Part shown: positions 23,887 through 32,268 of the stretch, one piece after another
Numbering within the stretch: the stretch's first letter is position 1
How the letters are laid out: each line of letters opens with the position of its first letter
From: Hyphomonas sp.
GTDB taxonomy: Bacteria > Pseudomonadota > Alphaproteobacteria > Caulobacterales > Hyphomonadaceae
Direction of reading: 5' to 3'
DNA: 64,000 nt
NCBI GenBank assembly: GCA_013791775.1
Contig: VMTE01000022.1
Span: forward strand, 248,001-312,000
Notes under the pieces: generated by a model
The model's database searches: none
The model's input: only the letters and a program-made list of their open reading frames with translations
What the model was told of the DNA's origin: nothing
Position numbers and translations under genes: made by a program

Positions 23887-24849
23887 CTAGTGCTCCACTT
23901 TCCGCCAGATGCGCTTGTAGGAGAACCAGAGGAGGATCGTCAGGATGCCGAGATAGACCATCGTGGCGAGGCCGGTTTCCTTGCGGGCTTTCAGCTTCGG
24001 ATCCCCGGCCCAGGCCAGGAATTGCGCGACATCGTGCGCCATCTGCTCGACCGTCGCCGGTGTACCGTCGGTGTATTCGACGCGGTCCGGGACCAGCTGC
24101 GGGGCCATGGCGAGGAAGCCGCCCGGCGGCGCGTGGCGCGGATCGCCGAGATAGTTCGGCTTGGTGTCGCCGGCCATGTAGGGGTTGTAGTACTGGGCTG
24201 CCGGCTGGATCAGGTAGGCCGGGCCATGCTGCGGCTTGTCGGCGCCGAGCTTGTCGAACTTCGCCATGTCGATGACGGTCTGGTACACGGTTTCGCCGTT
24301 CGCCTCGGTGACCCGGTCCTCGTACATTTCGAAGTCGGGATAGCCGGTGAGCAGGCTGTAGACATAGCTGGCACCGCCGGGGCGGGCCTTGGTGATGACC
24401 GAAAGGTCCGGCGGAAGGGCGCCGCCATTGGCCGCGCGGGCGGCGGCATCGTTGGCGAACGGCGACCGGAAACGGTCGGCCGGGCTGGCCGGGCGCATTT
24501 CGAATTCACCGATATCGTTCGGCGTCGGGCTGACGATCTCGTTGTCGGCCGCGAGCGCTTTCACGAACGGGTTGTCGTTCGGGTTCGGATAGGCCGGATC
24601 GTAGAACGGGCCGCCCTTTTCACCGAGATTGCGATAGCTCATCAGCTTCATCGAGTGGCAGCTCGAGCAGACCTGCTTGTAGACGGCGTAGCCGCGCTGC
24701 ACGGAGGCCAGATCGTACTCGCCGGTGGCGCCTTCGAACGGCCAGCCGCCTTCGGGCGCATGCGGATGCTTGGCGCCGCCGGCGGCCTGGGCGATGCCGG
24801 CAAAGGCAAGGCCGGCGAGACTGATGGCGAGGATGCGGAAGGTTTTCAT
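23887..24849 (-). CDS. petC: cytochrome c1 of the bc1 complex
   Basis: 320 residues from ATG 24849 (GGAGAGG upstream); ATG 24873, overlapping the petB stop as ATGA, is an alternative. A signal peptide ends at IAQA. The heme site is CSSCH in YKQVCSSCHSMKLMSYRNL, the axial Met region is GFLAMAPQLV, and a C-terminal membrane anchor reads GLATMVYLGILTILLWFSYKRIW. It passes electrons from the Rieske protein to soluble or membrane cytochrome c in the inner-membrane respiratory chain. Last gene of petABC; a GNAT gene follows in the same frame. Confidence 0.95.
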   Translation of the reverse strand: MKTFRILAISLAGLAFAGIAQAAGGAKHPHAPEGGWPFEGATGEYDLASVQRGYAVYKQVCSSCHSMKLMSYRNLGEKGGPFYDPAYPNPNDNPFVKALAADNEIVSPTPNDIGEFEMRPASPADRFRSPFANDAAARAANGGALPPDLSVITKARPGGASYVYSLLTGYPDFEMYEDRVTEANGETVYQTVIDMAKFDKLGADKPQHGPAYLIQPAAQYYNPYMAGDTKPNYLGDPRHAPPGGFLAMAPQLVPDRVEYTDGTPATVEQMAHDVAQFLAWAGDPKLKARKETGLATMVYLGILTILLWFSYKRIWRKVEH

Positions 24850-24869
24850 GGGGTCTGTCCTCTCCAGTC

Positions 24870-26330
24870 TCATTCGGCCGGAACGGGGTTGCCGGTCTTG
24901 GCCTTGTGAGGCCGCAGCACGGATTTGTGGATCGATTCCGGCAGCGGCTTGGTCTTCTCGCCGAGGCCGATGAAGAACAGCAGGATGAAGTAGCCGAAGT
25001 ACATGAAGGTCAGGATCAGCGAGAGGTGCCGGAACTGGAAGGTCGGGGCCAAAACCGCTTCAAGGCTTGGCGCCGCCGCCGCCGGCAGGCTGGCCATAAA
25101 GGCCCGGGCCGCTTCGTAGGCCTCTTCTCCGCCCTTGTAGGTCGAGGTCGCCAGAGCGCCATCGGCCGTATAGCTGACCACCAGGCTCGCCTCGCCCTGC
25201 AGCGACTTGATCACCGCGTCGTCCGGGTTGGCCGCGCCGCACCAGCCGAGCAGGAAGCAGACCGCAACAAAGCCGACGAAGAACTGACGGGCCACCGGGC
25301 GGTAGCGCATCGACTTCACCTTCGACGTGTCGATCCAGGGCAGCACGAACAGGATGGCGATGGCGGCGAACATGAAGATCACGCCGAGCAGCTTGGCATC
25401 GATCGGGCCGAGGTTGAACGTGATCGCCCGCAGGATCGCGTAGAACGGCAACATGTACCACTCGGGCACGATGTGCGCCGGTGTGACCAGCGGGTTGGCT
25501 TCGATCGACTGGTCGGCATGACCCAGCGCGTTCGGTGCGTAGAAGACGAAGTAGGCGAACAGGATCAGGAAGACCGCAATCGCGAAACCGTCCTTGACCG
25601 TGTAGTAAGGGTGGAACGGCACGGTGTCCTTTTCCACGTCCTGCACTTCAACGCCCGTCGGGTTGTTGTTGCCCGGAACGTGCAGCGCCCAGATGTGCAG
25701 GACCACCACGCCGGCAATCATGAACGGCAGCAGGTAGTGCAGCGAGAAGAAACGCTGGAGCGTCTGGTTGCCGATCGACGGGCCGCCGAGGATCCAGGTC
25801 TGCAAGCTTTCGCCGACCAGCGGGATCGCACCGAACAGCGACGTGATCACGTTGGCGCCGTGATAGGACATCTGGCCCCAGGGCAGCATGTACCCGAGGA
25901 AGGCAGTGGCGATCATCAAGAGGAAGATCACGCAGCCAAGGATCCAGAGCACCTCGCGCGGGGCCTTGTAGGACCCGTAGTAGAGGCCGCGGAACATGTG
26001 GATGTAGACGGCGAAGAAGAACATCGAGGCGCCGTTGGCGTGGACGTAGCGCAGGAGCCAGCCGAACGGCACATCGCGCATGATGCGCTCGACCGAGGCG
26101 AAGGCGCCCGCGACGCTGGCTTCGTAGTGCATCGCGAGGATGATGCCGGTGACGATCTGGATGACGAGGCAGATCGCGAGGATCGCGCCGAAGACATACC
26201 AGTAGTTCAGGTTCTTGGGCGTCGGGAACGAGATCGCCGTATCGTTGGCGAACCGGATGATCGGCAGGCGCTTGTCGAGCCAGCGCTCGAACGCCGAGTT
26301 GGGTGTGTAGGTGGATTCATGTCCGCTCAT
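24870..26330 (-). CDS. petB: cytochrome b of the bc1 complex
   Basis: 486 residues, long for the family. Heme ligands His97 and His198 (low potential) and His111 and His212 (high potential) show the expected 14-residue spacing, and the quinol-site PEWY is at 289-292. Eight membrane helices are visible. The excess length is a soluble insert of roughly 60 residues (about 367-430, Ala/Gly-rich, including [22 protein letters not shown] in part) between helix seven and the final helix ([21 protein letters not shown]). Elsewhere this loop is short. It faces the side opposite to that of the quinol site if topology is standard. Second gene of petABC. Confidence 0.95.
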   Translation of the reverse strand: MSGHESTYTPNSAFERWLDKRLPIIRFANDTAISFPTPKNLNYWYVFGAILAICLVIQIVTGIILAMHYEASVAGAFASVERIMRDVPFGWLLRYVHANGASMFFFAVYIHMFRGLYYGSYKAPREVLWILGCVIFLLMIATAFLGYMLPWGQMSYHGANVITSLFGAIPLVGESLQTWILGGPSIGNQTLQRFFSLHYLLPFMIAGVVVLHIWALHVPGNNNPTGVEVQDVEKDTVPFHPYYTVKDGFAIAVFLILFAYFVFYAPNALGHADQSIEANPLVTPAHIVPEWYMLPFYAILRAITFNLGPIDAKLLGVIFMFAAIAILFVLPWIDTSKVKSMRYRPVARQFFVGFVAVCFLLGWCGAANPDDAVIKSLQGEASLVVSYTADGALATSTYKGGEEAYEAARAFMASLPAAAAPSLEAVLAPTFQFRHLSLILTFMYFGYFILLFFIGLGEKTKPLPESIHKSVLRPHKAKTGNPVPAE

Positions 26331-26345
26331 CTAAAGGTGTCCTTC

Positions 26346-26918
26346 TCAGAGGGAGATGTTGACGACCGAGTCGGAGACCCAGCGATAATTGGGAACGGGC
26401 AGGTTGCGCGGTGCGGGACCCTTCCGGATGCGGCCCGACGTGTCGTAGTGCGACCCGTGGCACGGGCAGAACCAGCCACCGAAGTCGCCAGTATTGCCCT
26501 GCGCCGGACCCACCGGAACACAGCCGAGGTGGGTGCACGAGCCCGAGGTGACGAGGATCGCCCGGTTCAGCGTGCCGTCATCGCGGGGACGCAGGCGCGC
26601 CTCATCGGTTTCCGGATCGCGCAGCGAATCGGGGTTCACCGCTGCGGCAGAGGCAATCTCGGCCTCGGTGCGGTGGCGGATGAAGAAGGGCTTGCCGCCG
26701 ATCAGCACCCGGATCTCGCCGCCCAGCGGGACTTTCGACACATCGACTTCCAGCGCCGAGGCCGCCTTGGTGTCGGCCGCCGGGTTCCACTGGTCGATGG
26801 CGGCCCAGGCAAACAAGCCGACCCCGCCGAGCGCGACAGCCCCGGTTGCGATGTGAATGAAGTTGCGGCGGTCGTCGTCGACCGTGTCTGTAGTCGGATG
26901 TGTGGTCTCAGCGGTCAC
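26346..26918 (-). CDS. petA: Rieske iron-sulfur subunit of the bc1 complex
   Basis: 190 residues. The N-terminus has a Tat-like DDRRNFIHIA followed by a membrane helix (GAVALGGVGLFAWAAI). Box I is C128-T-H-L-G-C133 and box II is C151-P-C-H154-G-S, providing the two Cys and two His ligands of the 2Fe-2S cluster. It moves electrons from quinol to cytochrome c1. First gene of the petABC operon, 15 bases before petB, and divergent from hemF across a 202-base promoter region. Confidence 0.95.
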   Translation of the reverse strand: MTAETTHPTTDTVDDDRRNFIHIATGAVALGGVGLFAWAAIDQWNPAADTKAASALEVDVSKVPLGGEIRVLIGGKPFFIRHRTEAEIASAAAVNPDSLRDPETDEARLRPRDDGTLNRAILVTSGSCTHLGCVPVGPAQGNTGDFGGWFCPCHGSHYDTSGRIRKGPAPRNLPVPNYRWVSDSVVNISL

Positions 26919-27120
26919 GCGTGACTCCGTCCCTGATGTCGAGGCGATTTGCGCCTGTCTTTACTAAAGCTGTCTTGCCCGCACATTGCGGCAAGTAGGC
27001 GCGGGCACGGCGATTCTGCGCGCGCAATCCACCCCGTTGCCGTCAGCGCGTTAGCGCGCCCTGATGAATGTGACAACAGGCCTCTTGCGAGATCGTGCGG
27101 CGCAGGTCCACTCTCGGCCC

Positions 27121-28017
27121 ATGACATTGCCCCCCACAACCCCCGCCCTTGCGGACCGGCAAGCCCGTGCCAGCCGCTGGTTCAAGGCCCTGCAGGCGGA
27201 CATCTGCGCCCGGTTCGAGGCGCTGGAAGACGCGGCGGGGCCGCCGCTTTACCAGGGGCCTGCCGGGCGATTCGAGCTGACCGAATGGACGCGCGGAGAC
27301 GGCCGCGAAGACCTCGGCGGTGGCCGGATGGGCCTGATGCGCGGCCGGGTGTTCGAAAAAGTCGGTGTACATTTTTCTCTGGTGCACGGCACTTTCTCCG
27401 AAGCCTTCGCCGCACAGATCCCCGGCGCCGACAAATCGGACGGCCGATTCTGGGCGAGCGGCGTGTCGCTGATCGCCCATCCGCGCAATCCGCGTGTGCC
27501 CTCGGCGCACATGAACACGCGCATGCTGGTGACCAGCGAGGCCTGGTTCGGCGGCGGCGGCGACCTCAATCCCCTGCTCGGCTACCAGCGCAGCGCCGAC
27601 TTCGCCGATACCATCGACTTCCACGCCGCCATGAAAGCCGCCTGCGACACGCATCCGGGCGTCAGCTTTGCGGACCTGAAGGCGCAGTGCGACACCTATT
27701 TCCACCTCGCCCACCGCAACGAGCCGCGCGGCACCGGCGGGATATTCTACGACCGTTTCAACACCGGCGACTGGGACATGGATTTCGCCTTCACCCAGGA
27801 GGTGGGCCGGCAGTTCGCCGGGATCTACCCGAAACTGGTGGCCCGCCGGATGAACGAGCCGTGGAGCGAGGCCGAGCGTGAGGCGCAGCTGGTGCAGCGC
27901 GGCCGGTATGTCGAATACAACCTGCTCTATGACCGGGGCACCACGTTCGGCCTGAAGACCGGCGGCAATGTCGAGAGCATTCTGTCTTCGATGCCGCCCG
28001 TGGTGAAGTGGCCCTGA
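27121..28017 (+). CDS. hemF: oxygen-dependent coproporphyrinogen III oxidase
   Basis: 298 residues from ATG 27121, the start that fits the family N-terminus ([23 protein letters not shown]). Catalyses two oxidative decarboxylations in heme synthesis. Motifs: [53 protein letters not shown], and [19 protein letters not shown] near the end. All are standard. It is divergent from the bc1 operon, whose cytochromes need its product, and tspO, a porphyrin-binding membrane protein, lies 0.8 kb further on. Confidence 0.95.
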   Translation: MTLPPTTPALADRQARASRWFKALQADICARFEALEDAAGPPLYQGPAGRFELTEWTRGDGREDLGGGRMGLMRGRVFEKVGVHFSLVHGTFSEAFAAQIPGADKSDGRFWASGVSLIAHPRNPRVPSAHMNTRMLVTSEAWFGGGGDLNPLLGYQRSADFADTIDFHAAMKAACDTHPGVSFADLKAQCDTYFHLAHRNEPRGTGGIFYDRFNTGDWDMDFAFTQEVGRQFAGIYPKLVARRMNEPWSEAEREAQLVQRGRYVEYNLLYDRGTTFGLKTGGNVESILSSMPPVVKWP

Positions 28018-28063
28018 GCCCGTCCACAAACTGTCCACACGGGCGTGTGGACGGTCAAAAGGC

Positions 28064-28456
28064 TCAAGCGGCGGTTCGCGACGCGTTTTCGCGCAGCCAG
28101 GCGGCATAGTTCTGCTCGTCCCACTCACCGCCCGCGAGCAGGAGGACGGACGCAATCACATCGTCGTCGGCCGCATCAAGAGACCAACCGTTCGCATTGA
28201 GAAAAAGTTCGGAGAGGATGAATCCCGTTCGCTTGTTGCCATCGACGAAGGGATGATTCTTCACGACACCTGCCGCGTACAAGGCGGCGAGGTCGAAGAT
28301 GTCCTCAACCCCGTAGGCAAATGCATTGAGCGGCCGGGCGAGCGCGCTATCGAGCAAGCCCGCATCGCGCACGCCGGCAGCGCCGCCATGTTCGGCAATC
28401 TGGTCTTCGTGAACTTCGTAAACCAGCCATTCCGGCAGCCATTTGGGCCGGGTCAT
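28064..28456 (-). CDS. doc: Doc-type (Fic fold) toxin
   Basis: 130 residues of the death-on-curing family. The catalytic Fic motif is HPFVDGNKRTGF, and the N-terminal LVYEVHEDQIAEHGG with GVRDAGLLDSALARP is typical of chromosomal Doc. Doc toxins phosphorylate elongation factor EF-Tu and arrest translation. Its start overlaps the stop of the antitoxin gene as ATGA. The partner is an AbrB/MazE-type protein rather than the classical Phd. Confidence 0.9.
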   Translation of the reverse strand: MTRPKWLPEWLVYEVHEDQIAEHGGAAGVRDAGLLDSALARPLNAFAYGVEDIFDLAALYAAGVVKNHPFVDGNKRTGFILSELFLNANGWSLDAADDDVIASVLLLAGGEWDEQNYAAWLRENASRTAA

Positions 28457-28677
28457 TGGGCCAGAACCTTGAGGGCCTTCCTGCGGCGTTTCATGACGTC
28501 CGCCGCCATCTCGCGCAGCTTTTCGCCCTCCTCGTCGCTGACCGAAACCATGATTCCATGGGCCGTGCGGGCAAAGGACACGGCATCGCCCTCGGACGCG
28601 CCGAGCATTTCCAGCACGTCCTTCGGCAGCACGACGCCGAGGGAATTGCCGATCTTGCGGATTTTCAGGCGGGTCAT
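28453..28677 (-). CDS. AbrB/MazE-type antitoxin
   Basis: 74 residues: an N-terminal swapped-hairpin DNA-binding domain (KIRKIGNSLGVVLPKDVLEMLGASEGD) and a basic helical C-terminus that should wrap the toxin. AGGAG lies upstream of the ATG. It precedes and is coupled to doc, as expected for an antitoxin that must be made in excess. It probably represses its own promoter at the palindrome 28701-28710. Confidence 0.88.
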   Translation of the reverse strand: MTRLKIRKIGNSLGVVLPKDVLEMLGASEGDAVSFARTAHGIMVSVSDEEGEKLREMAADVMKRRRKALKVLAQ

Positions 28678-28700
28678 GGGCGGGCTCCTGTGGCTACGTG

Positions 28701-28710
28701 TGTTATAACA
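28701..28710 (-). promoter_or_regulatory. operator/promoter of the antitoxin-toxin operon
   Basis: The perfect palindrome TGTTATAACA includes a -10-like TATAAC and lies 24 bases upstream of the antitoxin start. It is AT-rich in an otherwise GC-rich stretch. A dimeric AbrB-type repressor bound here would block the promoter. Confidence 0.55.
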
Positions 28711-28839
28711 TGGAAGGCGCAGTCCGGGAAGACAATGCGCGCCTCTGCCTGCCCAAAGGGTGCCCGATCCGGGCCGGCCGGGGCAAAATTGACGCGGCGG
28801 CGCTTTGATCCGGACGCCTGGAGGCCTTATCTTCAGGGG

Positions 28840-29328
28840 ATGGGGACGACATCGCGACCTTTCGACTGGCCGGGCGCCGGCCTGATCACGGCGGCGACAC
28901 TGGGCGCGCTGGCGCTCGGCGCCTGGCTGAGCCCGAGCGGCGATGACCCCTGGTATGCGACACTCGACAAGGCGCCGCTGAACCCGCCCGACATCGCGTT
29001 TGCGATCATCTGGCCGGTCCTGTTTGCGCTGATGCTGGCCGGCGCGCTGATGGTTCTGAAGGATGCCGGTAATTTCAAGCGCGCCAGCGCCGCGATGGGC
29101 CTCTACTTCACCATGCTGGGGGCGAATGTCTGCTGGAGCCTGTTCTTCTTCGGGTTCAGGGAACCGGCCATCGCGCTCGGCGTACTGATTGCGCTGTGGC
29201 TGCTGATCGCCACCATGATGCTGCGCTTCGCGGTTCACTCCCCGCGCGCGGCGCTGCTGCAGGTGCCGTATCTGCTCTGGGTGAGCTTTGCGGCCTACCT
29301 GAACGTCTATGTCTGGGTGTTCAACTGA
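28840..29328 (+). CDS. tspO: TspO/MBR tryptophan-rich sensory protein
   Basis: 162 residues from ATG 28840, five membrane helices. Family signatures: WYATLDKAPLNPPDIAF with IIWPVLFALM in the second helix, and GANVCWSLFFFG in the third. TspO binds porphyrins and, in Rhodobacter and relatives, adjusts photosynthesis or oxidative-stress genes in response to oxygen. The nearness of hemF fits a porphyrin-related role. The 3' end overlaps the convergent cca gene by eight bases. Confidence 0.9.
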   Translation: MGTTSRPFDWPGAGLITAATLGALALGAWLSPSGDDPWYATLDKAPLNPPDIAFAIIWPVLFALMLAGALMVLKDAGNFKRASAAMGLYFTMLGANVCWSLFFFGFREPAIALGVLIALWLLIATMMLRFAVHSPRAALLQVPYLLWVSFAAYLNVYVWVFN

Positions 29329-30535
29329 AGGCTTTCAGCCGGGCGATGAGCGTGCGGCGGTCCAGGCTGAACCCCGAGGCGATCCAGTCTTCTTCCAGCG
29401 CCGAGAGCGCCGCGCCGATGCCGGGGCCTTCGAGGCCGGCCGACAGGGCGTCCGCACCGCCGACCGGAAATTTCGGGCGCTGCCAGGCAGCGGCATGGCC
29501 CACCAGTCCGGCGAGGTTGCCCGCCGCGCCCGAGGCCGCTTCGATGACAGCGCGGTCAACCACGGCGGCGGCGCCGTGGCGGTAAAAGGCTTCGGCAGCG
29601 GCTGCCTCCCCTGCCCCGAGCACATGCGGCAGGGCCGGGTCCGCCCAGCCCGCGAGGCGTCCGGATTCCTCGTTGGACAGTTTGAGCCGGGCCGAAAGCG
29701 CGCCGGCTTCGCGCAGGCGCCGGGGCACCAGCGCCACCAGGCGGCGCATCGGATCCGGCGCGAGGCGGGCCCCGGTTTCGGCGGCGACGAGCGCGGGCAA
29801 CAGGGCGGGGCTGGCTCCCGGCAAGACTTCGCTCAGAACGCCCGCCTCTTCCATTGCATCCATGGCGTGTGACGGGTCCGGCGCCGCCAGTGTGCGCTTC
29901 AGCTCCTTCCAGATCCGTTCGGCCGCGATGCGCCGCAGGCCTTCACGCTGGCGCGCGCAGGCGGCCTGTCCCCCGGCATCGATTCCGGCGCCATACCAGG
30001 CGTTGAACCGGTAGAAGCGAAGGATGCGCAGATAGTCTTCGCGCAGGCGCTGGTCCGCGTCGCCGATGAAGATCACCCGGCCGGCAACCGCGTCGTCGAT
30101 CGAACCCGGGATGATTTCGTGCAGCGTGCCGTCCGGACTGGCATAGATGGCGTTCAGCCGGAAATCGCGGCGCCCGGCATCCTCGCGCCAGTCCTCGGTA
30201 AAGGCGACGACGGCGCGGCGGCCATCGGTTTCGACGTCGCGGCGCAGGGTCGTGATCTCGACCGGCTGGCCGGCGTGAACCGCCGTGACCGTGCCGTGCT
30301 CGATACCGGTCGGCACCGCGCGAACGCCCGCCGCTTTCAGCGCGGCGATGACGCTGGCGGGGGTGAGCTGTGTCGCGACATCGAAATCGTCCGATGGCAG
30401 GCCGCGCAGCGTGTTGCGCACGCAGCCGCCGACATAGCGCGATCCGCCGGGGCGCGCCGCTTCAAGCGCGCCGAACACGGCGAGGTTGGCCGGAGCCGTC
30501 AGCCACGGCGCTTCCAGGATATCAGGCAGGGACAT
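29321..30535 (-). CDS. cca: CCA tRNA nucleotidyltransferase
   Basis: 404 residues from ATG 30535. Adds or repairs the 3' CCA of tRNA. Nucleotidyltransferase motifs: YVGGCVRNTLRGLPSDDFDVAT with the DxD metal pair, RRDFRLNAIYASPDG, and DYLRILRFYRFNAWYG. The C-terminal half is helical as in class II enzymes. It is last in the leftward DUF1285-nudix-DUF6111-cca operon; its start overlaps the DUF6111 gene by 14 bases. Confidence 0.93.
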   Translation of the reverse strand: MSLPDILEAPWLTAPANLAVFGALEAARPGGSRYVGGCVRNTLRGLPSDDFDVATQLTPASVIAALKAAGVRAVPTGIEHGTVTAVHAGQPVEITTLRRDVETDGRRAVVAFTEDWREDAGRRDFRLNAIYASPDGTLHEIIPGSIDDAVAGRVIFIGDADQRLREDYLRILRFYRFNAWYGAGIDAGGQAACARQREGLRRIAAERIWKELKRTLAAPDPSHAMDAMEEAGVLSEVLPGASPALLPALVAAETGARLAPDPMRRLVALVPRRLREAGALSARLKLSNEESGRLAGWADPALPHVLGAGEAAAAEAFYRHGAAAVVDRAVIEAASGAAGNLAGLVGHAAAWQRPKFPVGGADALSAGLEGPGIGAALSALEEDWIASGFSLDRRTLIARLKAFS

Positions 30536-30854
30536 CGCCGGGGGCCGCCTCGACATGCGGCTTCGGGACGCCGACATCTTCCGGCCGGTGCTCGCAAGGA
30601 TAACTGCGCGCCGGCACGACGACGCCGTTCTCGACACGCTCTGGCTCGATACACGTGCCCCGGTCGCGCGGCTCGAGGGCGATCATCACGAACCAGACCG
30701 CCGTGGCGAGCCCGATGCCGATGAGGAACAGGAGCTGTACCGGCCATTTGCGCTGGCCGGCCTCCTCGGCCGAACGCGTGGCCAGCAGGAACAGGCCGAA
30801 CACCAGGAAGGGCAGCGAGAAGATGAAAAGTTCGAAGAGCAAGCGTCCAGCCAC
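30522..30854 (-). CDS. DUF6111-like membrane protein
   Basis: 110 residues from GTG 30854, with AGGAAAG upstream. Two membrane helices (LLFELFIFSLPFLVFGLFLL and LLFLIGIGLATAVWFVMIAL) and a periplasmic tail with two Cys (RGTCIEPE, SYPCEHRP). The pattern and position upstream of cca match the alphaproteobacterial DUF6111 family, whose function is unknown. Overlaps the cca start. Confidence 0.7.
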   Translation of the reverse strand: MAGRLLFELFIFSLPFLVFGLFLLATRSAEEAGQRKWPVQLLFLIGIGLATAVWFVMIALEPRDRGTCIEPERVENGVVVPARSYPCEHRPEDVGVPKPHVEAAPGDVPA

Positions 30855-30903
30855 GTCAGCGCTTTCCTGTTCTGGTTCCGGGCTGGATTGGATGAAGCCC
30901 CTG

Positions 30904-30919
30904 CGCCTTACATAAGGCG
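30904..30919. promoter_or_regulatory. small inverted repeat between nudix and DUF6111 genes
   Basis: CGCCTTA-CA-TAAGGCG, seven-base perfect arms, in the 119-base gap inside the cca operon. It may be an internal operator or an attenuating hairpin; no T-tract is present. Confidence 0.3.
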
Positions 30920-30973
30920 GTGCTCCGGCTTGAGAAACCCTGAATGCGCTGGACGCTCCCCGCCCCCCCCGGG

Positions 30974-31597
30974 TCAATCGCTTTCGTAAAGCGTCTGGTA
31001 GAGGCGGCGGATGATGCCGGCGGTGACGCCCCAGATGCGGTAGCCGTTATGGGGCATCTCGTAAAAGGTGCGGTGCTTGCCGCGGTAGAAGGCCTCGCCG
31101 GTGTGATGGTTGGCCGTGTTCATCAGGAACTCGAGGGGGGTCTCGAAGATGGCCGCGACTTCGCCGGGCTCCGGCACGGGCACGAAATCGTGCGGCAGGA
31201 GGCCGACGACGGGGGTGATGCGGTAGCGGGTGCCGGTCACGTAGGGCGCGCCCTTGCCGAGCACGTCCACATCGTGCGGGGCGATGCCGACCTCCTCATG
31301 GGCTTCGCGCAGGGCGGCGGCGACTTCGTCGAGATCGATCGGGTCGACCTTGCCGCCGGGCAGCGCGACCTGGCCGGCATGGTCCGGCATCGTGTCCGGG
31401 CGCAGGGTCAAGAGGGCGGTGGCGCCGCCCCGGCGGGGGATGACGCCGAACAGGACCGCAGCGGGGCGGATGATCGCCACTTCGTCCGGTGTCAGGAAGT
31501 CCATGTCGCCGCTCTCGATCAGGCGGCCGTCGCCGACGGGCGGGTCGAGGCGCGCGCGCACGCGCTCAATGAAGTCGTCGAGACCCTGCCAGGACAT
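30974..31597 (-). CDS. NUDIX coenzyme A pyrophosphatase
   Basis: 207 residues. Carries the CoA-pyrophosphatase signature LLTLRPDTMPDHAGQVALPGGK immediately before the Nudix box (GGKVDPID...AALREAHEEVGI). Hydrolyses CoA and acyl-CoA to 3',5'-ADP and phosphopantetheine. Second gene in the operon, nine bases after the DUF1285 stop and before DUF6111 and cca, a common alphaproteobacterial order. Confidence 0.9.
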   Translation of the reverse strand: MSWQGLDDFIERVRARLDPPVGDGRLIESGDMDFLTPDEVAIIRPAAVLFGVIPRRGGATALLTLRPDTMPDHAGQVALPGGKVDPIDLDEVAAALREAHEEVGIAPHDVDVLGKGAPYVTGTRYRITPVVGLLPHDFVPVPEPGEVAAIFETPLEFLMNTANHHTGEAFYRGKHRTFYEMPHNGYRIWGVTAGIIRRLYQTLYESD

Positions 31598-31605
31598 CTG
31601 TTTCC

Positions 31606-32193
31606 TCAGGCCATCGGGCCGAGGGGAAAGAATACACCCCGGCTCCAGACACCGAGACGGTTCGTACCGTCTGGCGCGGGAACCGCAAGCTCCGCGAGCT
31701 CATAGAAAACCGGGCGGGTGAGTTTCGCCTCAAGGCGGCCGCGCACGAGGACGTAGGGGGCCGGTGCGCCGGTTTCGGGATCGGTTTCGATGCGGATCGG
31801 TGCGTCGGGGCCGGCGGTGGTTTGATAGTCGAGATTGGTGGTGAAGGTGAGCTGCTGATCCGGGCCCGGCTCGCCCGTGCGGTCTACCCGGACCGCGAGG
31901 AACGGGGCGTCTTCGACATGCACGAGGACTTTCTCGTGGGGCGTGACGAGGTAGGTGACGCCGTCCTCGTCCTTGCGGAGAATCCGCGAGAACAGCTTCA
32001 CCAGGCGCTCGCGGTGGATGCGGCCGCCCTCATGCCACCAGCTGCCATCGGCGCGGATTTCCATGCCGATATCGCCGCAGCCTTCGGGATTCCAGAGATG
32101 CACAGGCGGAAGCGGGCCCGCGAACTTGCCTTCCGGCAGGATGGCCTTAAGCGTGTCTTCAAGGCCAAAACTGCTGCCGGGGCTGGATGTCAT
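31606..32193 (-). CDS. DUF1285 protein
   Basis: 195 residues from ATG 32193 (GGCGGAG upstream). Matches DUF1285: PPVHLWNPEGCGDIGMEIRADGSWWHEGGRI, RERLVKLFSRILRKDEDGVTYLVTPHEK and VHVEDAPFLAV. Cytoplasmic, function unknown. First gene of the leftward cca operon, divergent from moxR with 75 bases between starts. Confidence 0.85.
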   Translation of the reverse strand: MTSSPGSSFGLEDTLKAILPEGKFAGPLPPVHLWNPEGCGDIGMEIRADGSWWHEGGRIHRERLVKLFSRILRKDEDGVTYLVTPHEKVLVHVEDAPFLAVRVDRTGEPGPDQQLTFTTNLDYQTTAGPDAPIRIETDPETGAPAPYVLVRGRLEAKLTRPVFYELAELAVPAPDGTNRLGVWSRGVFFPLGPMA

Positions 32194-32268
32194 ATCTATC
32201 TCCGCCAAAATCACGCCTTACAAATAGGCTTGTAACGCACCTGCGTGAAGCCGGAGAACCGAGACGAA

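Noticed and set aside
24906-26924. A 672-codon plus-strand frame opposite petB and petA
   Set aside because: Antisense shadow rich in Arg, Asp, His and Gln with no motifs; petB and petA account for the DNA.
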